DNA from: DATJFH01 sp035495815
GTDB lineage: Bacteria; Acidobacteriota; Terriglobia; Bryobacterales; Bryobacteraceae
Reading direction: 5' to 3'
NCBI GenBank assembly: GCA_035495815.1
Contig: DATJFH010000115.1
Location: 1 to 16,442, forward strand
DNA: 16,442 nucleotides
Notes under the pieces: generated by a model
What the model was told of the DNA's origin: nothing
Seen by the model: the letters and a program-made list of their open reading frames with translations, nothing else
Database searches by the model: none
Program-made: the position numbers and the translations under genes
Shown: positions 1 to 7,801 of the stretch, one piece after another
How the letters are laid out: each line of letters opens with the position of its first letter
Numbering within the stretch: position 1 is the stretch's first letter

Positions 1-223
1 CGTTCAGCGCGTATTCCACTGGTCGCGTGACAAGGCGCTCGACATCCTCGGGAGAGAAACCGGGGGCTTCTGTTTGAACGACAACCTGGGGCGGTGCGAA
101 TTCAGGATAAACGTCGTAACGGGCGTGCTGTGCGGTGTACACGCCGTAGCCGATCGTGAGGCACGCGAGCACGACCACAATCCCGCGAAACCGGATGGAC
201 AGGCCGACGAGTCGGGAGAGCAT
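1..223 (-). CDS. Heavy-metal-type RND efflux pump (CusA/CzcA-like), N-terminal fragment cut by the window edge
   Basis: This is the start of an inner-membrane RND permease, the proton-driven pump of a tripartite efflux system. It begins at the ATG at 223, three bases after the TAG stop of the adaptor gene, and 74 codons are visible before the left edge. A hydrophobic first transmembrane helix covers about residues 12-30. It is followed by a periplasmic start typical of the CusA/CzcA branch, with YDVYPEFAPPQV and then TEAPGFSPEDVE leading into VTRPVEYALN. The adaptor, TolC-like protein and two-component genes just upstream point to the heavy-metal (HME) branch. The transmembrane methionines or acidic residues that would help tell Cu/Ag from Zn/Co/Cd pumps lie outside the window. 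The family is certain; the substrate is unknown. Confidence 0.9.
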   Translation of the reverse strand, partial: MLSRLVGLSIRFRGIVVVLACLTIGYGVYTAQHARYDVYPEFAPPQVVVQTEAPGFSPEDVERLVTRPVEYALN

Positions 224-226
224 TCG

Positions 227-1459
227 CTACTCGCCTTCCACTTCCAGCCCTGTCTTGTTCTCTTCCGAGAGCAACGCCTGGGCGCCGTTGATGACGACGC
301 GGTCTTCTCCCCGAAGATTCGTCGTGAAATAGCCGCCATCAACAGGTTCGGGCGCCTCAATCTCGCGCCGCTCGAAAAGGCCGGGTTCCTTTTCGACGTA
401 GACATACTTCTTCCCACGGAAATGAACCACCGCGGCGCGAGGCACGAGATAGCCGCGGCGAGCCGCTCCAGGCAGCCTGACCCAGGCAGTGACAGCAAGT
501 CCCGGACGTGAGCCGGGCGGCGGCTGGTTCAAGCGAAAAACGAGGGAGGGGCTCTGCACCCGTGGGTCGACGCTGGAGGCGAGTGCGACACGATCTCCCG
601 TGACCGGCTGCCCTTCCAGGCCCATGACCGAAATCAACGCGCGGGTCGCCTCCGCAGGCGCGTTCTGCGCTACGGGCAGAGCTACTCTCGCGAGCAGTTG
701 ATCGAAACGGGCCAGCCGGACGACCGGTTGCCCGCTCTCGATCGCCTCGCCCGGCTGTGCCATCACCTCGACCACTTCTCCGCCGCGCCGCGTGACCAGA
801 GCGCTGCGGCCACCGGGTCCCATGGACCGGAGAGAAGCTTCCAGAAGACGGACGGCGTCCTGCGCGGTGCTCCAGCGCGCCTCTTCCGCGTTCCATCGCG
901 ACTCCGCTTCCTGCAGAACCCGATCCGAGACGTTCTTTCGATCGGCGTTGAGAATGCGCGCGCGTTCCAGGCCCAACCGCGCGGTTTCGCGCGCCGATTC
1001 GCTGGCCCGCAATTCCGCCTTCGCGGTATTGAGCTGGTTGGTGAGCGAAATCTGATCGGTTGCGGCCAGCCGGGGCTCGATCATTCCGATCGTCGCCCCG
1101 TCGGGAATCCTTTGGCCGAGAGCCGGCCACGCCTGGCTGTCCCCCGCGAGGAGCGTGCCAGCCAGCGGCGCCCTGACAGTAAACGAGCGCGACGGGTCCT
1201 CCTCCAACCGCCCATAGGCAACGATCCGCGGCTGTAATGAATATGGAGCAGGCGCCGCTGTCCGGATATCGGCTCGTCTCCGCGAGTCGGCATCCAGCTG
1301 TACGATTCCAGGAGTCTTGATCGCAGACTCTTGCTCACCCGCTCCTGCGTGTTCCTTCGATTCCGAACGCTCCTCGCGAGATCGCAGTCCGATCCACACG
1401 GTCAGTCCGCCCACCAGAGCAGCGGCCATCAGAAGCGCGCCCAGCCGGAGGCCGCTCAT
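227..1459 (-). CDS. Efflux RND periplasmic adaptor subunit (CusB/CzcB-like membrane-fusion protein)
   Basis: A 410-residue membrane-fusion protein linking the RND pump to the outer-membrane channel across the periplasm. An N-terminal hydrophobic anchor or signal covers residues 5-25, with no lipobox. A split lipoyl-like domain lies near residues 88-130 and 221-248, and encloses a long alanine/glutamate/arginine-rich alpha-hairpin at about 136-212. Beta-barrel and membrane-proximal domains follow, including YLVPRAAVV and KYVYV near 337-355, typical of this family. No His- or Met-rich metal-binding tail is seen, unlike some CusB and CzcB proteins. The start ATG at 1459 overlaps the TGA of the TolC-like gene (ATGA), which suggests translational coupling. 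The RND gene begins three bases after its stop. The family assignment is secure; the metal specificity is not. Confidence 0.92.
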   Translation of the reverse strand: MSGLRLGALLMAAALVGGLTVWIGLRSREERSESKEHAGAGEQESAIKTPGIVQLDADSRRRADIRTAAPAPYSLQPRIVAYGRLEEDPSRSFTVRAPLAGTLLAGDSQAWPALGQRIPDGATIGMIEPRLAATDQISLTNQLNTAKAELRASESARETARLGLERARILNADRKNVSDRVLQEAESRWNAEEARWSTAQDAVRLLEASLRSMGPGGRSALVTRRGGEVVEVMAQPGEAIESGQPVVRLARFDQLLARVALPVAQNAPAEATRALISVMGLEGQPVTGDRVALASSVDPRVQSPSLVFRLNQPPPGSRPGLAVTAWVRLPGAARRGYLVPRAAVVHFRGKKYVYVEKEPGLFERREIEAPEPVDGGYFTTNLRGEDRVVINGAQALLSEENKTGLEVEGE

Positions 1460-2868
1460 GGCCGGACCCTCGGAATCGACAGCGGGTCAGGAAATATCAC
1501 TCCAGGCTCGAGCGGCTGCTGCACTGCATCTTCGAGTGCTCCTAGCGCGGCCTGGACGCGTGCCAGCGCATCTAACCGGGCTCGCTCCGCCGTCACCGAT
1601 TCCAGACGAGTCATGGCGACCGCCAGACGATCCCCTTCACCAGCCTCGAGTGCTTTTACCGCAGCCTCCTCGCGCTCCCTTCGAATCGCGATCAGGCGTC
1701 GTGCAGCCTCGCTCCACTCGGCGGTCGCGGCGCGATATTGCGCCAAGGCTCTCTCGATTTCTCCGATCGCCTGCGCCTGCGCGGCCTCGACCTGCGTCTC
1801 GACTCGCGCACGTTCCGCCTCGGCCACGGCGATCATGCCGCGGTTGCGGTGGAACAACGGTACCGGAGCAAGGCCGCCCGCAAAGATGTATCGAGAAAAT
1901 CCTTCCTCGAACGTGTATCCGGGTCCGATCTGAATGTCGGGATACTGGCGCGCCACTTCGAGCCGCAGAGTGGCGTCGGCAGCAGCGTATTCCGCGACCA
2001 GCCGGCGGACGTCTATGCGGTGGAGCAGACCGGCCCTCTGCAGGGCCTGCAGGGGCAGCCCGCCTTCCAGCGGCGGCGAGTCGATTCGGGGCCACTCGAC
2101 AGGTGTTCCCTCGATGGCCGCCCGAGGCACACCGATGGAGCTTGCAAGGGCAGCATGCGCTCGACCCATCTCCCCTTCGATGGCCAGGAGCGCGGACTGA
2201 GCGGTGACCAAGTCGACTCGGAAGACATCCAGTTCCGGACGCGCCGCCTCGCCGACTTCCAATCGGCGATCGAAGATCCGCACAATTTCCGAGCGCAGCT
2301 GTTCTTCCTTGCGCAACAGGTCACGCCGGCGAACGGAGATCAGGTAGTCCACCAGAGCCGTCCGGGCGCGGCTGCGAGCCCGCCAACCTGCTTCGCTGAC
2401 CGCGAGACGCGCCGCCTCCGCGAGACGCTCCACTTGCAGGATTCGATAACCGCGTTTGCCAGCGGTCTGAATGGTGAAGTTGGGAAGGAGCGAGAAAAGC
2501 GCTTTGGATTCCGGACTCGTGTTATAGCCGGCTTCCCCTGAGAGAGAAGGGTTCGGCCGCGCGCCGGCCGCGACGATCTGCTCCTCTGCGACCCGCATCT
2601 GGGCCCGGGCCAGCCGCACGTCAGGGCTGTAGTAGATCGCGATCCAGGTGATGGATTGAAGGTCCAGGGAGACCGGCGGCCATGGGGTCGGAACGCCTCG
2701 GACCGCGGACTGCACAAAGTCATTCAGACCGCTATCGGTGAGGCTGCGGTTCCTGAATTCCTGTTCCAGGCGGGGAGGCTCGATCCGACGTGGCCGATAT
2801 GCGACACATCCGGACACCCCGGCGATGCTTAGCGCGGTGCCGAAAACTATAATTCGGCGAAGGCTCAC
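1456..2868 (-). CDS. TolC-family outer-membrane efflux lipoprotein (CusC-like)
   Basis: A 470-residue outer-membrane factor forming the exit duct of the tripartite pump. It starts at GTG 2868. The leader has a basic start, a hydrophobic stretch and a lipobox-like VSGC, with Cys21 as the probable lipidated residue, as in CusC. The body shows the duplicated TolC pattern of long Ala/Glu/Arg-rich helices (around residues 150-260 and 350-450). Between them lie hydrophobic beta segments such as NPSLSGEAGY near residue 108 and PDIQIGPGYTFEEGF near 310. The gene follows the histidine kinase after 59 bp and overlaps the adaptor by 4 nt. The ribosome-binding site before the GTG is weak, so a different nearby start is possible. 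Confidence 0.9.
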   Translation of the reverse strand: MSLRRIIVFGTALSIAGVSGCVAYRPRRIEPPRLEQEFRNRSLTDSGLNDFVQSAVRGVPTPWPPVSLDLQSITWIAIYYSPDVRLARAQMRVAEEQIVAAGARPNPSLSGEAGYNTSPESKALFSLLPNFTIQTAGKRGYRILQVERLAEAARLAVSEAGWRARSRARTALVDYLISVRRRDLLRKEEQLRSEIVRIFDRRLEVGEAARPELDVFRVDLVTAQSALLAIEGEMGRAHAALASSIGVPRAAIEGTPVEWPRIDSPPLEGGLPLQALQRAGLLHRIDVRRLVAEYAAADATLRLEVARQYPDIQIGPGYTFEEGFSRYIFAGGLAPVPLFHRNRGMIAVAEAERARVETQVEAAQAQAIGEIERALAQYRAATAEWSEAARRLIAIRREREEAAVKALEAGEGDRLAVAMTRLESVTAERARLDALARVQAALGALEDAVQQPLEPGVIFPDPLSIPRVRP

Positions 2869-2927
2869 CGCTTCGAGTGTAGCGACGGAGTTGTGGACGG
2901 GAAGATGAAGCCCGGATTACGATTTCG

Positions 2928-4361
2928 TCATCTGGGGAAAACCAGCCTGACCGTTGTGCCGCGTCCCGGCTCGCTCTGAATGCCGGCCGATCCCCGATGG
3001 ACAGCGGCGATGCTTTGTACGATGGCCAGTCCGAGGCCTACTCCGCCGGAGTTCCGCGATCTTGCTCCGTCCGCCCGGTAGAAGCGTTCGAAGATTTTGG
3101 AGAGATGCCCGGGCGCGATCCCGGTTCCGTTGTCGACAACCTCGACGCGAATCGCCCGCGCTTCGGAAACAGACCGCAATACGATCGAGCCCTTTTGGGG
3201 CGTGTGCGCGAGCGCGTTGGAGACAAGATTGCCGAGGGCGCGTTGAAACAGAGTGCGGTCAAGATCCGCAGCAGCCGGCGCGGGTACTTCCACTCGAATC
3301 TCCACACCCTTTTCCTGAGCAGCCGCCTCGTAAAACTCCCGGATCGTCTCGAGTTCCTGTTTTATGTCGAGCCGTTCCCGCTTGAGCTGCATTTCGGGGC
3401 TTTCGGCCCGAGCCAGAAACAGCAAGCTTTCGATAATGCGCGACATCCGGTCGTATTCCTCGAGGCTGGAACTGAGAACGTCCTCTCGTGAGCGACCCGT
3501 GCGAAGGGCGACTTCCGCTTCGCCCCGGAGGTTGTTCAGCGGGGTCCGCAACTCGTGAGCGATATCAGCAGAGAAGCGCGAGAGGCGAGTGAAAGATTCT
3601 TCCAGCCGCGCGAGCATCTCATTGAACGTAGCCGCCAGCGCGCCGAGTTCCGAGGGCAGGCCATCTACCTTGAGACGCTCGCCGAGGGTGCCGGTCCTGA
3701 CCGTTGCCGCGGTTTCGGCCATCGCGTTCACAGGGCGCATCCCGCGATGGGCAATCAGATAACCGGCGGACAGGCTCACGATCATCGCGATAGCCAGCAC
3801 GAGCATCAGCACGCGGCTCGACCGCCCTGCAACGTCCTCATCGCTGCTGCGATCCATTGCGATTTGGAGGATCTGGTCATCGCCCTGGGATCGGCCGCCC
3901 ACAGCTAGCGACAGCACACGAAAAAGTTGGCCGTTTCGTGAACGGAGGTCCACTCCCTGCCGAATCGCGTCAGGGATTGGGGCGGGCGCCGGGAACAACT
4001 CTCGCGGCAGCTCGCCGGCCATGCCAGGCGTTTCCGCAAGGATCCTGCCAGTGGATTCAAGAATCCGGACATAGCTCATCGGCGCCCGGAAGCCTTGCCA
4101 TTCTGATTCCACTTCCCAGCGCAGTTCCACCGATTTTGCGGCATGTTCCTTCACGAGTCTCGCCAGAACATGGGCCCGCTCGGCGAGAAACTGATCGTCC
4201 TCTTCCGCCAGGCTGCGGACCAGGCTCCAGTGGATCAGCAAGGTTGAGACCAGAACGAGCGCGAATGCCGCGGCCGCGTAAACGGCCGTGAGCCGGCCGG
4301 CGAGCGACCAAGGCCCTCGTGGGCGGCGCTCCGATCCGCTAGCTTCGGTCTTCGAGGACAT
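2928..4361 (-). CDS. Membrane sensor histidine kinase, heavy-metal type (CusS/CopS-like)
   Basis: A 477-residue sensor kinase taken to start at the ATG at 4361. Its overlap with the last 23 bases of the response-regulator gene, and the hydrophobic segment that soon follows, support this start over the longer open frame. Order of parts: TM1 (about 23-45), a periplasmic sensor of roughly 135 residues, TM2 (about 183-204), HAMP, then a HisKA H-box ADIAHELRTPLNNL with phospho-acceptor His269. The ATPase domain has an N-box with Asn382, G1 DNGTG at 410-414, an F-box FERFYR near 424 and G2 GVGLGLA at 440-446. All catalytic boxes look intact. Gene order and layout match heavy-metal sensor kinases that control RND efflux. 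The periplasmic domain shows no obvious Cys or Met metal cluster, so the ligand is unknown. Confidence 0.93.
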   Translation of the reverse strand: MSSKTEASGSERRPRGPWSLAGRLTAVYAAAAFALVLVSTLLIHWSLVRSLAEEDDQFLAERAHVLARLVKEHAAKSVELRWEVESEWQGFRAPMSYVRILESTGRILAETPGMAGELPRELFPAPAPIPDAIRQGVDLRSRNGQLFRVLSLAVGGRSQGDDQILQIAMDRSSDEDVAGRSSRVLMLVLAIAMIVSLSAGYLIAHRGMRPVNAMAETAATVRTGTLGERLKVDGLPSELGALAATFNEMLARLEESFTRLSRFSADIAHELRTPLNNLRGEAEVALRTGRSREDVLSSSLEEYDRMSRIIESLLFLARAESPEMQLKRERLDIKQELETIREFYEAAAQEKGVEIRVEVPAPAAADLDRTLFQRALGNLVSNALAHTPQKGSIVLRSVSEARAIRVEVVDNGTGIAPGHLSKIFERFYRADGARSRNSGGVGLGLAIVQSIAAVHRGSAGIQSEPGRGTTVRLVFPR

Positions 4362-5013
4362 ATCCGACACCCCGCACGGTGTGAATGAGCTTCTTGCCGA
4401 ACGGATCGTCGACTTTGGTGCGCAGCCGTCGAACATGCACATCGACTACGTTGGTGTCGCTGTCGAAGTTCATATCCCACACCTGCTCGGCGATCAAGAT
4501 CCTGCCGAGCACCTCCCCGGCGTGCCGGGCGAGCAGTGACAACAACAGGAATTCCTTCGGCGTAAGATCAAGGCGCTGCCGGTCTCGCGCTACCCTGTGA
4601 TGGGTGACATCGATCTCCAGGTCGGCGATTCTCAAGATGTCTCCATGGCGGCCGGGAGAACGCCGTAGGATCGATTGAATCCGGGCCAGCAGTTCAGAGA
4701 AGGCGAATGGCTTCACCAGGTAGTCGTCGGCGCCTAGTCCGAGTCCTTTCACCCGATCCGGAATAGCATCGCGAGCCGTCAGAAAGATCACCGGCGTATC
4801 CTTTCCGGAGCGCCGCAGATCCCCGATGACCGACCATCCGTCCCGGCCCGGCAGCATCACGTCCAGAACGATGAGGTCGTAATTTCCGCTGCACGCCAGG
4901 TGAAGACCCTCGTCGCCGTCGGCGCTGACATCCACCACGTATCCACTTTGGATGAGGCCTTCCCTCAAGTACGACGCCGTTTTTTTCTCGTCTTCGATGA
5001 TCAGCAGCTTCAT
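4339..5013 (-). CDS. OmpR-family response regulator, heavy-metal type (CusR/CopR-like)
   Basis: A 224-residue DNA-binding response regulator. Receiver domain: acidic pair Glu7/Asp8, phospho-acceptor Asp51 in DLIVLDVMLP, Thr79 in FLTA and Lys101 in VKPF. A winged-helix domain from about residue 125 has LTPKEFLLLSLLA and the recognition-helix region TNVVDVHVRRLRTKVD, typical of CusR/CopR/SilR regulators. The start was set at ATG 5013 because MKLLIIEDE is the canonical receiver start; a longer open frame adds 20 atypical residues. It is the first gene of the minus-strand operon and should bind and activate its own upstream region. A candidate operator lies about 90-130 bp upstream. Confidence 0.94.
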   Translation of the reverse strand: MKLLIIEDEKKTASYLREGLIQSGYVVDVSADGDEGLHLACSGNYDLIVLDVMLPGRDGWSVIGDLRRSGKDTPVIFLTARDAIPDRVKGLGLGADDYLVKPFAFSELLARIQSILRRSPGRHGDILRIADLEIDVTHHRVARDRQRLDLTPKEFLLLSLLARHAGEVLGRILIAEQVWDMNFDSDTNVVDVHVRRLRTKVDDPFGKKLIHTVRGVGYVLEDRS

Positions 5014-5099
5014 TGGTGACCAGCGGGCCACGCCGGCGCCCCGCCTCGTACTGTTCGCTTGTAGCGGCTGCAAAAGGCGACGACTGCAGGCTCTCCTTG

Positions 5100-5140
5100 A
5101 TTGTAACGAGTGGAAGGAATTGGCACTCCGTTAGCGTTAC
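5100..5140 (-). promoter_or_regulatory. Candidate response-regulator operator and -10-like element upstream of the efflux operon
   Basis: Read on the minus strand, GTAACG followed directly by CTAACG forms a direct repeat (5129-5140). After a 20-bp stretch comes CGTTAC at 5103-5108, the inverted copy of the first half-site. An imperfect inner pair, CACTCCGTT at 5124-5132 against AACGAGTG at 5105-5112, adds to the symmetry. TACAAT at 5100-5105 resembles a -10 box, with no good -35 at the usual distance, as is common at activated promoters. This placement would suit the CusR-like activator encoded just downstream. The repeats are seen directly; the regulatory role is inferred. Confidence 0.35.
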
Positions 5141-5211
5141 ATCGGGTCCCGCTGCCGGTTCCGGGATTCAGAGGCGATCGAGACCCCGCGGAGCCCTCCT
5201 ATCCCTCGGAG

Positions 5212-5240
5212 CACGCGGCCAGGAGGCCGCTTCCCGCGTG
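5212..5240. repeat. Nested GC-rich inverted repeats
   Basis: GCGGCC-AGGA-GGCCGC at 5215-5230 is a perfect 6-bp stem with a 4-nt loop. Around it CACGCG (5212-5217) can instead pair with CGCGTG (5235-5240), so two exclusive hairpins are possible. No T-run follows on either strand, so it does not look like an intrinsic terminator. In GC-rich DNA such repeats can arise by chance. Confidence 0.35.
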
Positions 5241-5425
5241 TTGGGCGACCGCCGCGAGCGCGCGAGCGGCTGCGGGCCGGTTCTCATCCCCACGTTGCCG
5301 CCGTTGGCCGGGCAACATTTCTATGGAGCGTGCTTGGCAGGGTCATGAGATCCGGTCCGCCCAAGGGCCAAGGCCTACTGTTGGCGCGCCCGCCCCAAAA
5401 CCGGAACTGACATTCAAGTAGAATA

Positions 5426-7792
5426 GTGGCTAAGTTGACTTACTACGCTTACGCCTGTCTCTTCGCGCTCACCACCGTTCCGCTGCTCGCGCAGAAAGCC
5501 GACGACTTCGATTTCTTCGAGAAGAAGATCCGTCCGGTTCTCGCCGAAAGCTGCTACGGCTGTCACAGCGCCGCGTCCAAGCCTCCTCAGGGCGGACTGC
5601 AGGTGGATTCGCGCGACGGTTTGCGGCGTGGCGGCGGTTCCGGCCCGGCGGTGGTTCCCAAGGACCCGTCGAAGAGCCTGCTGCTGGCGGCGCTGAAGCA
5701 ATCCGGAGCCTTGAAGATGCCGCCCGGAAAGCCGCTCTCGCCCGAAGTAGTGGCCGACTTCGAGACCTGGATCACGATGGGCGCGCCCGATCCGCGCAGC
5801 CAGCCGGCTGCCGCGCTTCCGCCGCCCTACGATTTCGAGAAAGCGCGCCGGCACTGGTCCTACCAGCCGGTGCGCGATCCGGAGCCTCCGAAAACCGGCG
5901 ATCCTCTGTGGAGCAAGACCTCCATCGACCGGTTCATCAAGGCCAAGCTCGACGAGAAAGGCCTTAAACCGGTGGGACCGGCCGGCAAGCGCACGCTCAT
6001 CCGGCGCGCGACTTTCGACCTTACGGGTCTGCCGCCGGCGCCGGAAGACGTCGATGCCTTTGTCAAGGACGTCTCGCCGCAGGCATTCGAGAAAGTGGTC
6101 GACCGTCTGCTTGCGTCTCCGCAATACGGCGAGCGCTGGGGACGGCACTGGCTCGATGTGGTGCGGTATGCCGATACGGCCGGCTGCAACTCCGATTTTC
6201 CGGCGCCGGATCTGTACCGCTATCGCAACTGGGTCATCCAATCGTTCAATAACGACAAGCCGTATCTCGATTTTCTGAAGGAGCAGATCGCGGGCGACCT
6301 GATGAAGCCGGCCAACGACGAGGACCGGCAGGGCAAGATCATCGCCACCAGTTACATCGCGCTTTCGCGCCGGTTCGCCTCCAGCAACAACGAGCATCAT
6401 CTCACCATCGACGACACCATCGACAATATCGGGAAAGGGATGCTGGGGCTCAGCATCTCCTGCGCCCACTGCCACGATCATAAGTTCGACGCCATTCCGG
6501 AGCGCGATTACTTCGCGCTCTACGGAATCTTCCAATCGACCATCTATTCGTTCCCGGGCGTCGAGACAACGCCGCGCCCGTATGATTCGGTGGCGCTGGG
6601 CGGTCCCGAGAAACAGCAGCAGCTTTCAGCCTGGGAGAATCAGGTCAAGGGCGTCTACGCCAAGATCCGGGAATACCGTTTCGGCGAGGCCAAGAACCGG
6701 CCCAACGCGAAAGAGGAGGTCGAAAAGCTCAAGGCGCAGGTTCTGGCGATGGAGCTGAAGCCGCCCGATGTCGCTCGCGCCTATGCTGTGAAGGAAGGCG
6801 TGGGCAAGAACGCGCGCATGCAGTACAAGGGCGATCCGAAACAGCTTGGCGAAGAGGTTCCGCGCGGCTGGCTGACGATCCTGGGCGGGCAGAAGCTGCC
6901 GCCGGAGGAGAAGGGCAGCGGCCGGCTGGAGCTGGCGGGCTGGATCGCCGATCCCGGAAATCCGCTCACCGCGCGGGTGATGGCCAACCGCATCTGGCTG
7001 GGGCATTTCGGCAAAGGGCTGGTCCCCACCCCCAACGACTTCGGCGTGCGGGGAGAAGCGCCCACCCATCCCGAGCTGCTGGACTGGCTGACTTCGCGAT
7101 TCGCGGAGTCCGGTTATTCGATCAAGAAGATGCACAAGCTGATCATGCTCACCCGGGCCTATCAGCTTTCCAGCGGGCACGATGCAGCCGATTTCGAAAA
7201 GGATCCGAAGAACGAATTCCTGTGGAAGTTCGACCGCCGGCGTCTGGAAGCGGAGGAAATCCGGGATTCAATGCTGGCGGTCAGCGGGCAGCTCGATCCC
7301 ACGCCGGGCGGACCGCATCCGTTCCCGCCTGTCTACCAGTGGTCCTACAGCCAGCACAGGCAGTTCTTCGCCGTCTACGATCACAACAAGCGCAGCGTCT
7401 ACCTGATGCAGCAGCGGCTGCGGAAAAATCCGATCCTCGAGGTATTCGACCCGGCCGATCCCAACGCCAGCACGGCCACGCGGGGCTCGAGCGTCACCGC
7501 GCTGCAGGCGCTTTCGGAGATGAACAGCGAGTTCATCCATACGCAGTCCGATCAGTTCGCGGTGCGGGTCGGAATGGCTTACGACGATATACCGGGACGG
7601 ATCCAATTCGCCTACAACCTGGCGCTCGGCCGTCCGGCGACCGTGGCCGAGGTGCGCGAAGGGTCCGAATATCTGGCCAGGGCGAAAGCCGCGCTGAAGG
7701 ACGAGGTTCCCGCCGAGCGGAAGTCCCGCACGGCGCTGGCGAGCCTGCTGCGGGTTCTGCTGTCGAGCGACGAGTTCTTTTTCGTGGATTGA
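5426..7792 (+). CDS. Secreted PSCyt1-DUF1549-DUF1553 planctomycete-type cytochrome protein
   Basis: A 788-residue exported protein of the PSCyt1/PSD1 type found in Planctomycetota, Verrucomicrobiota and Acidobacteriota. It starts at GTG 5426; an in-frame stop lies at 5408, and TTG 5435 is the only other early candidate. A Sec-type leader ends near AQK at residues 23-24. The N-terminal PSCyt1 domain has the haem-binding CYGCH at 43-47 and a distal MPPG motif near 98. DUF1549 follows, with RWGRHWLDVVRYAD around 237-250 and a second CxxCH, CAHCH, at 346-350 before DHKFD. DUF1553 begins near 510 with ARVMANRIWLGHFG. The biochemical role is unknown; a c-type haem at the first site is likely. It forms an operon with the DUF1501 gene nine bases downstream, the usual partner of this family. 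Confidence 0.93.
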   Translation: MAKLTYYAYACLFALTTVPLLAQKADDFDFFEKKIRPVLAESCYGCHSAASKPPQGGLQVDSRDGLRRGGGSGPAVVPKDPSKSLLLAALKQSGALKMPPGKPLSPEVVADFETWITMGAPDPRSQPAAALPPPYDFEKARRHWSYQPVRDPEPPKTGDPLWSKTSIDRFIKAKLDEKGLKPVGPAGKRTLIRRATFDLTGLPPAPEDVDAFVKDVSPQAFEKVVDRLLASPQYGERWGRHWLDVVRYADTAGCNSDFPAPDLYRYRNWVIQSFNNDKPYLDFLKEQIAGDLMKPANDEDRQGKIIATSYIALSRRFASSNNEHHLTIDDTIDNIGKGMLGLSISCAHCHDHKFDAIPERDYFALYGIFQSTIYSFPGVETTPRPYDSVALGGPEKQQQLSAWENQVKGVYAKIREYRFGEAKNRPNAKEEVEKLKAQVLAMELKPPDVARAYAVKEGVGKNARMQYKGDPKQLGEEVPRGWLTILGGQKLPPEEKGSGRLELAGWIADPGNPLTARVMANRIWLGHFGKGLVPTPNDFGVRGEAPTHPELLDWLTSRFAESGYSIKKMHKLIMLTRAYQLSSGHDAADFEKDPKNEFLWKFDRRRLEAEEIRDSMLAVSGQLDPTPGGPHPFPPVYQWSYSQHRQFFAVYDHNKRSVYLMQQRLRKNPILEVFDPADPNASTATRGSSVTALQALSEMNSEFIHTQSDQFAVRVGMAYDDIPGRIQFAYNLALGRPATVAEVREGSEYLARAKAALKDEVPAERKSRTALASLLRVLLSSDEFFFVD

Positions 7793-7801
7793 GGTAACGA
7801 C

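Larger units (their letters stand above)
5014..5425. promoter_or_regulatory. Divergent intergenic region between the efflux operon and the DUF1549/DUF1501 pair
   Basis: This 412-bp gap has no convincing gene; the open frames in it are low-complexity, Arg/Pro/Ala-rich shadows. It must hold the promoter of the leftward efflux operon and probably that of the rightward cytochrome pair. Three structures stand out: a repeat cluster at 5103-5140, a nested GC-rich inverted repeat at 5212-5240, and an inverted repeat GTTGCC/GGCAAC at 5294-5299 and 5311-5316. No clear sigma-70 promoter is seen for the plus-strand gene. Confidence 0.6.

Noticed and set aside
5414..6535. 373-codon minus-strand open frame
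   Set aside because: It lies wholly opposite the DUF1549 gene, has Arg/Val/Gly-biased composition and no recognisable domain. It is an antisense shadow from high GC.
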